Shown piece after piece: positions 10,324 to 23,387 of a stretch of 64,000 bases of DNA (positions are counted from its first letter, which is position 1; each line of letters opens with the position of its first letter). A model generated the notes under the pieces. That model was not told where the DNA came from. It searched no databases and worked only from the letters and a program-made list of their open reading frames with translations. A program made the position numbers and the translations under genes. The DNA comes from Zanthoxylum bungeanum (lineage: Eukaryota; Streptophyta; Magnoliopsida; Sapindales; Rutaceae). Where the stretch lies: positions 1 to 64,000 of the forward strand of contig SKCR01017739.1 in assembly GCA_019454045.1 (NCBI GenBank), written 5' to 3'.

Positions 10324-12372
10324 TGTTGGGATTTTTATCAGGGCGGGGCAGCGGAAGGAGCGCGGTTTGGGCGAAATCGTAGTTTAAAATTTTTAAACTT
10401 ACGAATAAATTATTCAATATCAAATATTAATAATTCAATCATATTTCACCTAAACATATTTATTCGATATCATATAACGACATAAATAATATAGAAACAC
10501 CGCGAAACTTTTACGAAAATAATTTTCCGTAAAATAGCATAAAACGTGTTTCCGGTCGAACCGACCGATCAATGCTCATGGGGACTGCCCAGGTCAGTCC
10601 CAAAAATATTTGGACAATACGTGGGCTGCCCGAACAGTGACCAGTTCACTGTTTGGGCAGCCGTTACCCGGTAACGCTGTTTTTCGCCGTTTTCAAGTAT
10701 TTTCACTTAGAAACAATTTCCGATAAATTATTTTCTTAGGCAATTAAAATAAACCAATTTATTCTAATTACTCAATAAATAAAAAACTGAAATTTTTATC
10801 TCAAAATCATATTTTTCATTAATTGTCGAATTGCCTTACACTTTGCAAATTTTACATTTTAGTCCTAAAATAGTCAAATACCATTTTAGATGATTCCAAA
10901 TCATTTCTAAAATGATTCTTAACATGTTCAAAACATGAAAACAGAATTTGCAACTCAAACCCCAAAATTTCTTCAAATTGTCGAGAGGGTCCAAACTTTT
11001 TCATTAATTACGATTTAGCCCCAAATATTCAAAACATGTCAAGATCAAATCCAATTAATCCCAAATTTGATATACATCATATATACATCAGAATATGAAA
11101 CATATATGAAAAACCCCAAAATTGAATTAAGTTAAGAATCCTAATTTCTCAAATTACTCAAATTGTTCAATTTACACTAAATTGATAAAATTCAACATTT
11201 TAATCAATCCAATACCACACCAATCAAGTCTCACCATCATGAAACAATTCAAGTATAATTCTAGGTCATTTATGAATGGCTAAGCAACTCTAGAATGACA
11301 ATTTTAATCTTTAATTAATCAATTAAGCATAATTACTCCTAATTAGCTCATTAATTAATCACACATGCTAATCACATCCAACAAGCTTCAAACAAATATA
11401 ATTACAAACCCAAAGAGTAGAGACATAAACTTAGCAATACAAATTGAAGCTAATATTAATTGAAATAATTTTCATGTAGAAGAAAATTGAAAAACTTACA
11501 AAATCTCCAAGTTTTTGCCTTTGTTTTTCTTTCTTTCTTGAACTTTGCTCTCAAATCACTTTGTAAAATATTATGAAACTTGTCTAAGTGTGAAAAATAA
11601 AACAAAATAATTTTGTTAAACAAATTCCACTTTGCCGAATAATTCAAGGAAAAATAAAATAACAATTATTTAGTTTTTGTTTGATTTTAATTGGAACAAG
11701 TTTTGCTTTAATAAAGTTAACAATTATCTTTAATAAAGCAAACCAAAAAAATGTTCTAATAATATCAAGCCATATAAAAGGAAAATCATTACAAAAAATA
11801 TTTATTTTATTAATTAATTTAATTATTGAACAATTTAATAATTAAATACAAATATCTTAAATATATGTATTATATTTCCATTAAATATCTCAAATGTACA
11901 TATATTCATGATATATTCCAAATATCACAATTTGATATTTTATTAATGTGTATTTAATAAAATCAAGTATTAAATACAAATACACATTAATTCAGAAATG
12001 ACCGTTAGGTCCCAATTGCATATATTTTTCGTTTAACCATTAACCGAGTTATAAATAATCAGTATTATTTATAACAGTTGCCCTAGTGCTCTACGAGTAT
12101 ATTTCATTAGTGAGGCTCTCTAGATTCATGCATATCCATCACGAAATACAATTTCGTGTCTATAATTAACCCACCTGTAAATTATGACGACCACAGATAA
12201 ACTCGCTGAATCATACAGGTCGAGGTCATTGCATACGTATAATCCATCCGTCACATGTATCTGGATTATCCCAGAGATATAGATATAAATGTCAAATCTC
12301 TATAGGAATAATCTCGTCGACGTATCTATTAGCAATCTCTAAATAACATTCGGAACTTACTTCCGAAGTATA

Positions 12373-13683
12373 AACCGGTGATATTAGAATGCATCACAAC
12401 CCCAGATAACTAACACATAACTAGGGCTAGTAAAGACTTAAAAGTAAAAGACATAAAGTAAAAATGCTGAAAAGTAAAAGACATAAAGTAAAAGCTGAAA
12501 AGTAAAATAAAATAAAATGCTAAGGTAAAATGAATTACTTTTACTATTTACTATTTTAGATATCTCCCATAAAATAATATATAAACTTGTGATAATATTA
12601 CCAACCGACCAATCTGGCGGTATCCTTTTTAAGTCAATATTTTAAATAGTGAATATATTATTTTTATGGGAGATTAATCTAAATAGTAACAGTAAAAGAA
12701 TTACCTTTCACCCTAGCTGGGGAAGTTGCCTCCTCATGGTGAATAGTAAAAATTGTAAAAAGTAAAAAAAGTAAATTATTATATTAACAAAACGTAATTA
12801 AAATTATTTACAAAACTAAAAACTAAAAAAAAACTAAAAACTAAAAGAAACTAGAGAGATAAACTCTCTCTTTACATCAAAGAGATGAGAGAGAGTGGTG
12901 CCTCTAAAACTGAAATTTTGAGCTGAATTTATAGGCCCTGGTAGGCTCTGGGCGTCGCGACACCAGCTTCTGTCGACGTGGCACGCTCTGGTTCGTCTGT
13001 TTACAGATTCTGGATAAGATGATAAGGTGACACGTGACAAAGTGGTTGGGCTTCAATTATTGTGACACGTGGCGGCTTCTGATTGGTCGATGAGATTCTT
13101 ATCCGTCACGTGTCAGATAAGGATTAGAGACTCAATGATTGATGCTGACGTGGCGCTGACACGTGGCGACACGTGGCAAAGTGACTGTCGGCACCATAGA
13201 ATTGCGACAAGTGGCATTTCCTGATTAGCTGATGATGACGTGGCGGTGAGGTGGCAGTTTGACTTGGTCAACCTGGTGATGTGGCTGATGACGTGGGGTG
13301 ACACGTGGCACACGTGGCGATGATGACTGTCGGCACCGTAGGATGATGACATGTGGCACGTCGTATTTTAGCAGATCGGCTGTGATGGTGACACGTGGCA
13401 CGACGCATGTTAGCAAAGTCAACTTTTCTCAGATTCTGATTTGTGGACCCGGCGCACGTTAGCACTGTTCGGCGCATGTTAGGCGTCGCGACGCGGGAAA
13501 TTACCAAAATACCATTTTCGTCCAATTTTCACTGTTTTGGCCCAAATCACCTCCAGAATGTCCTGGAACTTTATTTATCTACAAAATAACACAAAACACA
13601 TCAAAATATTCATAATATTCAAGAAACTATACAAAATATAAGGTTAAATGAGTGGGAAATAGTGATAGATTTACCACTCATCA
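12373..13683 (-). mobile_element. Truncated Z-family LTR inside Y
   Basis: Matches Z's LTRs from about 20719 to 22065, so it lacks the first 681 bp or so, and keeps the true end ATCA at 13683. It is followed by GCTAA and the same flank that follows Z at 28045, but its left side is not preceded by GCTAA. It has the TATAAATTC promoter, the G-box array and the GGCGTCGCGA module. No internal Z sequence is present. Confidence 0.85.
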
Positions 13684-14784
13684 GCTAAGCAACTCTAGAA
13701 ATACAACGTTAATATTTAATTAATCAATTAAGCATAATTACTCCTAATTAGCTTATTAATTAATCACACATGCTAATCACATCCACCAAGCTTCAAACAA
13801 ATATAATTACAAACCCAAAGAGTAGAGACATCAACTTAGCAACAAAAATTGAAGCTAAGATTAATTGAAATAATTTTCATGTGGAAGAAAATGTGAAAAA
13901 CTTACAAAATCTCCAAGTTTTTGCCTTTGTTTTTCTTTCTTTCTTGAACTTTGCTCTCAACTCACTTTGTAAAATATTATGAAACTTATCTAAGTGTGAA
14001 AAATGAAACAAAATAATTTTGTTAAACAAATTCCACTTTGGCCGAATAATTCAAGGAAAAATAAAATAACAATTATTTAATTTTTGTTTGATTTTAACTG
14101 GAACAAGTTTTGCTTTAATAAAGTTAACAATTATCTTTAATAAAACAAACCAAAAAAGTGTTCCAATAATATCAAGCCATATAAAAGCAAAATCATTACA
14201 AAAGATATTTATTTTATTAATTAATTTAATTATTTAACAATTAAATAATTAAATAATTAAATACAAATATCTTAAATATATGTATTATATTTACATTAAA
14301 TATCTCAGATACATATATTAATGATATATGTCAAATATCATAATTTGATATTTTATTAATGTGTATTTAATAAAATCAAGTATTAAATACAAATACACAT
14401 TAATTCAGAAATGACCGTTAGGTCCCAATTGCATATATTTTTCGTTTAACCATTAACCGAGTTATAAATAATCAGTATTATTTATAACAGTTGCCCTAGT
14501 GCTCTACGAGTATATTTCATTAGTGAGGCTCTCTAGATTCATGCATATTCGTCACGAAATCCAATTTCGTGTCCATAATTCACCCACCCGTAAATTATGA
14601 CGACCACAGATAAACTCGTTGAATCATACAGGTCGAGGTCATTGCATACGTATAATCCCTCCGTCACAGGTATCTGGATTATCCCAGAGATATAGATATA
14701 AATTTCAAATCTCTATAGGAATAATCTCGTCGACGTATCTATTAGCAATCTCTAGATAACATTCGGAACTCACTTCTGAAGTAT
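13684..14784 (-). repeat. Second copy of a 1.1-kb Y LTR segment
   Basis: Duplicates 11279-12372. The first bases (GCTAAGCAACTCTAGAAATA) match the Z-interrupted right LTR at 28045 rather than the copy at 11279 (GCTAAGCAACTCTAGAATGA), which shows it was copied from a Z-containing Y LTR. Confidence 0.85.
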
Positions 14785-17700
14785 ACTATGGCCATAGATT
14801 TAACAGATTGTTAATCACCTATGGACTACCTATGCTCTGTACACATAATTGATGGATCATTTCTTGATACTCACAAGATATCATAAGAATGAGTCCACAC
14901 CCAACAAACTGGTGGAGGTCTGATCTAAATAGATCGGTGACGTGACTGCCATCTAAGTGTGGAGAATAACTCATATATCCACAGTGGTATCTCAAGTCAA
15001 AGAATCTTCGGTGAGTCGTTCAGTGTTCGTCAAATAAATACCTACACGTCTATACGAGTCTCCCAAGACTCTTGGTTCATTGTGATAAACCATCGGACCA
15101 AGTCCGATAAATGACATGTACTGGTCTCAGCGGATTTTACTAACCGACCCGTGTTAGTAAATCTTGACCAGGAACTTAATTTAAGGATATACAACTTATA
15201 ATGATACTTCCCAATGTCAATTGCAAACTATGTTGTAACTGCGCACTGCGTTGTAAATCATGGGGTCTTTGTCTAATATATATACATATCACTAAACCAG
15301 ATTTAGTTTCAATCTTATCAATCTAATCGAAATTAGATCGAATACGTATATAAAAGACAAGAGGTGCTACCATTTAAATTAGTAATATTATGGAAAAAAG
15401 TATTACTCGTATTCATGAATCGGACATAAATACGATCTGGAATAGCGTTCAGAGCACCAACCCTAATAATTTCTCCCACTTGTTCTAGTGCCATTCCATG
15501 GTATCATATACACATCCCAATGTGTATCACATACTCATGTCCCTCAAGAACTCACCTAGCGCTCAAGAGGTAGGTAACAACAAGCAAGCCCGCTATGACA
15601 TATTGAGTTTGTCCAACAAACACAATCATTTTCCTTAGCAAGAATCATTCATATTTTTGTAGAAACTAAGTTCTAAATCAATATGACTCAGATGCCATAT
15701 CAACATTGTGCTTCAGTTACTAAATTGTCTAAGTATTTACGGATCAAATCCAAAATACTATATAGACAACCACAAACACAACACTAATAACAAACTTCTA
15801 ATCTATAAGGTCACTATGCAACTTCATAAGTCAATACTTCATAAGTTGCAACTAACTCCATTCTCATAGTGGAATCATATGTGACACTCTTATTGCATCT
15901 TTTCTGATTCTTTATGACGTAGACAGTCTAACGTCATAATTAGACTCAAAACTAATCTGAACCTAATGGTTGCAGATTTATTCTCCATTAATAAGAAACT
16001 CATTCTTAATATCTCAAAGATAATAAAGAACATGTTTCAAGACCCATCTTATGGTCTAGAGGATATCAAAATAACTCATAACAACTATGATTAAATTGAT
16101 ATCTCTAATCGTACTTAATATAGTATTCATTATGCCATCATCATATGATGCATAAAATTAACTAGACATTCTAATCAATTTCTCTTTCGACAAAATGAAT
16201 CATCATTTACGAAAGATGAATATTATATACATTAGACACACTAACTGTCAAACAGTTATACTAACTGTCACACAAATAATCTCATTATGTCCTTTATTAG
16301 ATCATATCTAATGCACGACTAATGAGAGCATCTCTCCAGTCTCTTAGTTTTATATCATATATAATACTTTATATCGAATATAATAGAGACCACTCCCATT
16401 GTTTTCATGGAGAAAATAAGACTCAGGTAAACATTTTACCTCATAAACATCTCATTATTACCTTAATAATGATAATGTTATTATGATGTAAACACTAGAA
16501 AGAAATTTGAACGCTCTCACTAACCCTTCTATCCCATATGTATTCTCTATGCTTTGATAAAATCAGACAATCTGACTGATATCAAAATTAGAGAACACAA
16601 ATTTCCAGGGTCATTCCAAAATGAACTCTTCAAACTAAGAAATCACAATGGATCTCTTATCTAAAGAAACCATTCAGAAATGCCATCTTGTATTCTTTAG
16701 CTAAAATGTACAATTTAATATCATTATTAACCAACAGATCTTAAATTATTCAATCAGTGTGACTAGAGACAAGTTTCCTCAAAATCTACAATAGATTGCT
16801 GAGTATAACTTTTCTCACTGTCATATTATAAAGGTCAAACCTTTAATAAGCTCACTGTGCTTTTGCGTAAACCATTTGCATATTTTATGAACGATTCATA
16901 ATGAAAGCTCAATCAAGTTCCAAACTTGATCGTAGTAAGCTATTGACAATCTTAGATCTATGGTTTAATGTTAATTTCCGTAATCGATATCAAATATCGT
17001 TCCCACTATAAGTTATAGGATAACTTTCTTTGATAAGAAAACAACAGAACCATTAAGTATCAAATACTTTACAAATGATTCTGACATTCTATTAAACTTA
17101 TATGGAAGTAATCAAAGAGTATTTTCATTTTATTAATTATGTAGTTCCATTTACACTTTATCACCGTATTTGACTTAATAAGTCAAGTCTTTTTTACAAT
17201 AGTCAACATCCAATGTTACACACTAAGTAATAAACAATTTTATTACTCGAGATCGTAGAAAAGATATTCTATCAAATAGAATGCAATATTCTATTAAATA
17301 TGGAATCGTGGACAAATAATATTGATGTAAGAATTATATATTCTTTGAATAACCTTAGAACAAATTGCCATAAATTCATATGTTTGATCGTATCAAACAT
17401 ATTTGAACAATTCAAACACTCACAATGAATTTTAAAGCTACAATTTTCAAAACTTCAGATCGAATATCTTCGAACCAGTCAAAATATTCTATCCGCGTTT
17501 CATCAGAAACACGTAACTAAGTCACGACAGTTCATCGACTAAATGACAATTTACAGTTCATTAAATTACATACATCCAATGTTTCAGTTTAATAAATTTT
17601 CTGGTCCAATGAGAGTCATTGGTTAAATGAGATTTAGTCACCTTCCCGAATACAATATTCGTTAAATTGATAAGGATATGTGGTGTGATCTCATATCAGA

Positions 17701-18553
17701 CCATCCTTTACCATACGCAATAAGCATCCAATACTTAAGTGATAAAATCTCATAAAATATTGTTCTAAGTTATTTACTTAACCAAATATTTTTCTTAATA
17801 TTTATCTAATCGTTAATGACACTACTAGTCGTTTTAAAATATGTAACAACTGTTTACAAAGAACAAGTAACTATCAAATAGTCACAAGTTCCGATATCAA
17901 ATATCGAAATAATCATTCAACAATATTTTAAAAAACTAGATGGAAGATCTGATATCTGATATCTAATATCTATAGTTGTCGTATAGTGAAAATCAATATT
18001 TTCTATACACAAATATACGCATCTTCTTTCTTTAACTTTATTATTTACTTTCAAATTATTTACAACATTTTCAAATAATCGAAAAACAAATAGTGTCTGA
18101 CACGTGACCTCTGAATGTTACTAAAGCCAAGAAACGTCATTATTAGATAAACAAATACCTAATGTGGTTTTCTTAATGCCAGTGAAGAATCTCGAGACAT
18201 GAATAAATTCATGTCAATCTTTACTGCATAAGAAACTATTATATCTAGAAGGATTATATCATTATCTATTCTAATCTAGAATCTTTTCTAGAAATCTGTA
18301 ACCATAATTGAAGTCAGAAAACATATATAATATGCATGCAGTGGATAAAAGTTTAATTATATCAAACTAATAGAATAAGGAACAACATTAGCGACAATTT
18401 ACATAACATTACACACCGCATAAGTTAAGGATTTTAACCTAGCAGTGCCTCCCACTACTTTACGTAATATTGTAATCCCCAATGGAAATGAGAATTCAAT
18501 AATTAAATTGAATTCCATAATGGGAAATGGACCCCATGAATATATTTCGACTC

Positions 18554-18852
18554 ACAGCTTTGGCACGTTCTCGCCTACGTATATTCATTAGGTAGACAAC
18601 TCATTGTCAATCACACTCACTGTGACTCATAGGTTCAGTCATGATCATTTCTCGTTGTGACAGCTTTGGCGCATTCACAAGGAGGTGTATCAAGGTTAAA
18701 CTTGTCAATGACAAACTCAAGCTACCGATGTAGTCCTGACAGCTTTGGCACATTCAGGATTTCCACTTTCATTTGAATTTGTCTATTATCATATAAGTTC
18801 TACCAGCGCAAATGAACTACCTTCAACCATAACTGCACAACTTTGGCACGTT
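18554..18852 (-). repeat. Four leader repeats, core GTGCCAAAGCTG (Y)
   Basis: CAGCTTTGGCACGTTC-like copies (plus-strand reading) at 18554-18569, 18661-18676, 18740-18756 and 18837-18852. Between copies 1 and 2 lies a scaffold ATTAGGTAGACAACTCATTG and CACTGTGACTC that recurs in the leaders of X and V. Confidence 0.8.
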
Positions 18853-19072
18853 ACAACCATAGCATCATGAAAATATTTACATTCGTATTGACAAGGCGGA
18901 CGAAGAAACAAGTATTCCTAATACTATTCACTTTCTTAAAACCTTATTTAAACGGGGATTTTCCAACAAAAGATGCTTTTACTTTATTTAATCAAATTAA
19001 ATAAACACATGCATGTATTAAGTAATGATTATTAACTTTTAAAGGGCTAATCATATCGGGAGTCCAGGATCA

Positions 19073-19089
19073 GACTCGCTCTACTACCA
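19073..19089 (-). other. Primer-binding site of Y
   Basis: Minus-strand TGGTAGTAGAGCGAGTC follows the LTR end after three bases. The tRNA-iMet complement is TGGTATCAGAGC, so two positions in the first eight have drifted. Confidence 0.65.
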
Positions 19090-19092
19090 TTT

Positions 19093-20033
19093 TGTTGGGG
19101 TTTTTATCAGGGCGGCGCAGCAGAAGGAGCGCGGTTCGGGCGAAATTGTTGTTTAAAATTTTTAAACTTACGAATAAATTATTCAATATCAGATATTAAT
19201 AATTCATTCATATTTCACCAAAACATATTTATTCGATATCATATAACGTCATAAATAATATATAAACACCGCGAAACTTTTACGAAAATATTTTTTCCGT
19301 AAAATAACATAAAACGTATTTCCGGCTGAACCGACCGACCAATGCTCTTGGGGACTGCCCAGGTCAGCCCCAAAAATATTTGGACAGTACGTGGGCTGCC
19401 CTAACAGTGACCAGTTCACTGTTTGGGCAGCCGTTACCTGATAACGTCGTTTTCACTTCGAAATAATTTCCGATAAATTATTTTCTTGGGCAGTTAAAAT
19501 AAATCAATTTATTATAATTACTCAATAAATAAAAAACTGAATTTTTTTATCCCAAAATCAGATTTATCATTAATTACCAAATTGCCCCTACACTTTGCAT
19601 TTTACATTTTAGTCATAAAATAGTCAAATACCATTTTAGATGATTCCAAATCATTTCTAAAATGATTCTTAACATGTTCAAAACATGAAAACAAAATTTG
19701 CAACTCAAATCCCTCAATTTATTCAAATTGCCGAGAGGGTCCCAACTTTTTCATTAATTATGATTTAGTCCCAAATATTCAAAATATGTCAAGATGAAAT
19801 CCAATTAATCCTAAATTTGATATACATCATATATACATTAGAATATGCAACATATATGAAAATCCCCAAAATTGGATTAAGTTAAGAATCCTAATTTCTC
19901 AAATTACTACAATTGTTCAATTTACACTAAACTGATAAAATTCAACACTTTAATCAATCCAATACCACACCAATCAAATCTCACAATCATGAAACAACTC
20001 AATAAAAATTCTAGGTCATTTATGAATGGCTAA
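19093..20033 (-). mobile_element. 5' LTR of Y, part next to the primer site
   Basis: Starts TGTTGGGGTTTTTATCAGG and aligns with 10324-11283. It is cut at 20033 by Z and resumes at 28045. Confidence 0.88.
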
Positions 20034-22065
20034 TGACCGGCGTAAACACACACGTATAACGCAAGCGCACGTATCGTTCAAGTAGTATAAAAAATATCGA
20101 TCCCACGAGGACTTAATTCCTACTGTTGTTATTAATTATTGAATCTATTTATTTACAAATATCTAATTGATAGAGAAGAGAATGATTACTTGATTGATTT
20201 GATTGATTGTAGAATTGCTAAATAAATAAAAAGACAAAAGAAAATACTAAAGAAAATAACAAAAGACACAAAGATCTAGGGTTGTGAATCATTCTAATAT
20301 CATTTAAAAGATGAAGTGGTTATTTCATGTTTGTGTAATAAATCAGTTTACTAACCTGGAACACTAAATTATGCAAAAGCCTCTGTCGATGGTCAGACGC
20401 AAATACCCAGTTTAACCCAATTGAACCATATGTCTATGTCAACCAAATTATCTGGATTCATTAAGTTTAAGTTCCAATTATGGCTACCCCCGCTCGACAG
20501 GTATATGTCTATCCTGTAAGGAAATCTATTAAAGGGTTATCTATCCTCAAGGAAGATCGTGGGCTATTAAGTATAAGGCTGAAACCTAAAATCCCTATGT
20601 CTAGTTCATTTTAGATTTACCACATCAATCTTATTGGTGATCAGACAACAAGAAGCATTAAGCTTAAGACTTAATAAGTAAACCTTTAAATTACCCAAAC
20701 TATAAAAAACCCCTTATAAACCGGTGATATTAGAATTCATCACAACCCCAGATAACTAACACATAACTAGGGCTAGTAAAGACTTAAAAGTAAAAGACAT
20801 AAAGTAAAAATGCTGAAAAGTAAAAGACATAAAGTAAAAGCTGAAAAGTAAAATAAAATAAAATGCTAAGGTAAAGGAATTACTTTTACTATTTACTATT
20901 TTAGATATCTCCCATAAAATAATATATAAACTTGTGATAATATTACCAACCGACCAATCTGGCGGTATCCCTTTTAAGTCAATATTTTAAATAGTGAATA
21001 TATATTTTATGGGAGATTAATCTAAATAGTAACAGTAAAAGAATTACCTTTGACCTTAGCTGGGGAAGTTACCTTCTTATGGTGAATAGTAAAAACTGTA
21101 AAAAGTAAAAAAAATAAATTACATATATTAACAAAACATAATTAAAATTATTTACAAAACTAAAAACTAAAAAAAAAACTAAAAGAAACTAGAGAGAGAA
21201 ACTCTCTCTTTACATCAAAGAGATGAGAGAGAGTGGTGCCTCTAAAACTGAAATTTCGAGCTGAATTTATAGGCCCTGGTAGGCTCTGGGCGTCGCGACG
21301 CTGAAGGTCTTGGCGTCGCTACGCCAGCTTCTGTCGACGTGGCACTCTCTGGTTCGTCTGTTTGCAGATTCTGGATAAGATGATAAGGTGACACGTGGCA
21401 GAATGGTTGGGCTTCAATTATTGTGACACGTGGCGGCTTCTGATTGGTCGATGATATTCTTATCCGCCATGTGTCAGATAAGGATTAGAGACTCAATGAT
21501 TGATGCTGACGTGGCGATGACATGGCGACACGTGGCAAAGTGACTGTCGGCACCATAGAATTGCGACAAGTGGCACTTCCTGATTGGCTGATGATGACAT
21601 GGCGGTGAGGTGGCAGTTTGACTTGGTCAACCTGGTGATGTGGCTGATGACATGGAATGACACATGGCACACGTGGCGATGATGATTGTCGGCACCGTAG
21701 GATGATGACACGTGGCACGACGCATTTTAGCAGATCGGCTGTGATGGTGACACGTGGCACGGCGCATGTTAGCAAAGTCAACTTTTCTCAGATTCTGATT
21801 TGTGGACCCGGCGCACGTTAGTACTGTTCGGTGCATGTTAGACGTCGGGACGCCGAAGGTCTTGGCGTCGTGACGCGGGAAATTACAAAAATGCCATTTT
21901 CGTCCAATTTTCACTATTTTGGCCCAAATCACCTCCAGAATATCCTGAAACTTTATTTATCTACAAAATAACACAAAACACATCAAAATATTCATAATAC
22001 TCAAGAAACTATACAAAATATAAGGTTAAATGAGTGGGAAATAGTGATAGATTTACCACTCATCA
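20034..22065 (-). mobile_element. 3' LTR of Z
   Basis: 2,032 bp, collinear with 25958-28044. It lacks a segment of about 60 bp present near 26880-26940 in the other LTR and has an additional palindrome pair near 21842-21877, so the two LTRs have diverged by small duplications as well as point changes. Confidence 0.9.
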
Positions 22066-22077
22066 CACCCCCAAACC
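22066..22077 (-). other. Polypurine tract of Z
   Basis: Minus-strand GGTTTGGGGGTG abuts the 3' LTR start (TGATGAGTGG). Just upstream is GAGGACTAGCAAAATGTTA, the usual sequence context before the purine tract in Athila/Tat-type elements. Confidence 0.8.
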
Positions 22078-22639
22078 TAACATTTTGCTAGTCCTCGAGC
22101 AAAACCCAGATAAAAAAATAACATAAACATCTTTAAAATAAAATTTAACTAAGCCACTTTCGTAGGGATCACGGTTGCATTTAGCGTATGCAACAAGCCT
22201 TTAAACCCCTAGGTGTCCCTAGTGGACGAGTTGTAGTCTCATGAGGGTTTACAGCAATGCTACCCAAAAATATTTTATAAAAGTAAAAAGGTAGTGAAAC
22301 TAATGCACACAAAAGCAAAAAAACAAGAGAAAAGAGAATAAAGAAGTTAGTAACTAATCAGGTGAAACTTCTACTCCAAGTTACTAGTTGTTTTGTTTCT
22401 TTCTAAATTACAGAATAAGTAAATTCTCCGATTATTTTTACCATTCTTCATATACACAACCAACAGATATTAATCAACTCATTTTTGCCCACAACAGTCA
22501 TAAGTGCAGTTGATAAGAGAGTAATATTTTTGTCCTAAAATTCTATCAGATTTCACACCTTTTGGTAGCAATGGAATAATTTTTCTGATTTTTTCTTTGA
22601 TTTTTTCTCTATTTTTTATTTATATACAATATCTTCCAT

Positions 22640-22865
22640 CTATGTAACGAGTGTTGGGTCGGTGGCTCCCAAACCAGTTGGCTTTAGGGCACCAGGTGTT
22701 AAGACACCCCTACGGACTTAACTACTCAGACTTCAGATATATATTTTTTTGCAGCATCTTTGATCCATGTAGCGAGCTTTGGGCCAGTGACTCCCAAACC
22801 AGTTGGTTTTAGGGCACTAGGTGTTAAAACACCCTTACAGACTTAATAACTCGGATCTCTGATTT
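22640..22865 (-). repeat. Two about 80-bp direct repeats in Z's 3' untranslated part
   Basis: Copies at about 22647-22735 and 22771-22855 share GGCTCCCAAACC or GACTCCCAAACC, CAGTTGG, TTTTAGGGCAC or CTTTAGGGCAC, AGGTGTTAA and ACGGACTTAA or ACAGACTTAA. The region between LOG and the purine tract (22078-23387) otherwise holds no recognisable gene. Confidence 0.7.
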
Positions 22866-23387
22866 TTTTTTTACTCCACTGCTTTTGAGATGCTTCCTCT
22901 AATTAAACTAGAGCACTGAATATTACAAACTTTTCAATTATAGCTCATGTCTGTATGTTACTATATATGTTGATAATACCTGTCAACTGAGCATATGAAG
23001 ATCCATTTTAGTCCGTTTTAAGGAGAATTCACAAATTAAATAATTCAAAATGAAATAAACAAAAATTAACTTGTTTCAAAAATGGTTTTAGATACGTCTT
23101 AGGAGTGGAAACTCCTTACTCAGCTATCTCTTACCAATTTCACATTTTTAGAAAATAAAAAACACAAAAACGCAAAATATTTTTGTAATTTTTTCGAAAA
23201 TTTTGAAATTTTTTTTGTATTTTTCGAAAAAAATTTGGCCTAAAATTAAAAAACACACAACTAAAAATAAGGTACTGATCAACTAATTCCCTCCCCCAAA
23301 CCTAAATGAGACATTGTCCCCAATGTCTTAAACAGTAAAAAAGAGAGTAAGAAGGTCGTACCTGGTTAGCTGAAAATCTACAGGAAA

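Larger units (their letters stand above)
10324..15468 (-). mobile_element. 3' LTR of Y, enlarged by a chimeric duplication
   Basis: Without the extra segment it would be about 2.73 kb, in line with the right LTR (about 2.78 kb after removing Z). At 12369-12372 (TATA) the LTR jumps into the interior of a Z-type LTR, runs to that LTR's end (13683), then repeats Y sequence already present at 11279-12372 before finishing normally. Confidence 0.85.
15469..19092 (-). other. Internal region of Y, no open frame
   Basis: The left edge (TTTCTCCCACTTG) is the purine tract AAGTGGGAGAAA on the minus strand. Near 15850-15900 a decayed RNase H trace is readable on the minus strand (Asp-Ser-Thr-Met-x-Met-Glu-Leu-Val-Ala). 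No other domain is clear. The right 550 bp is an untranslated leader with four repeats. Y is either a very old decayed Copia element or a non-autonomous derivative. I see no promoter-driven gene in it. Confidence 0.7.

Noticed and set aside
13113..13525. Overlapping His/Arg-rich frames in Z LTRs
   Set aside because: They translate the repeated CACGTGGC array in three phases, so they are repeat artefacts.
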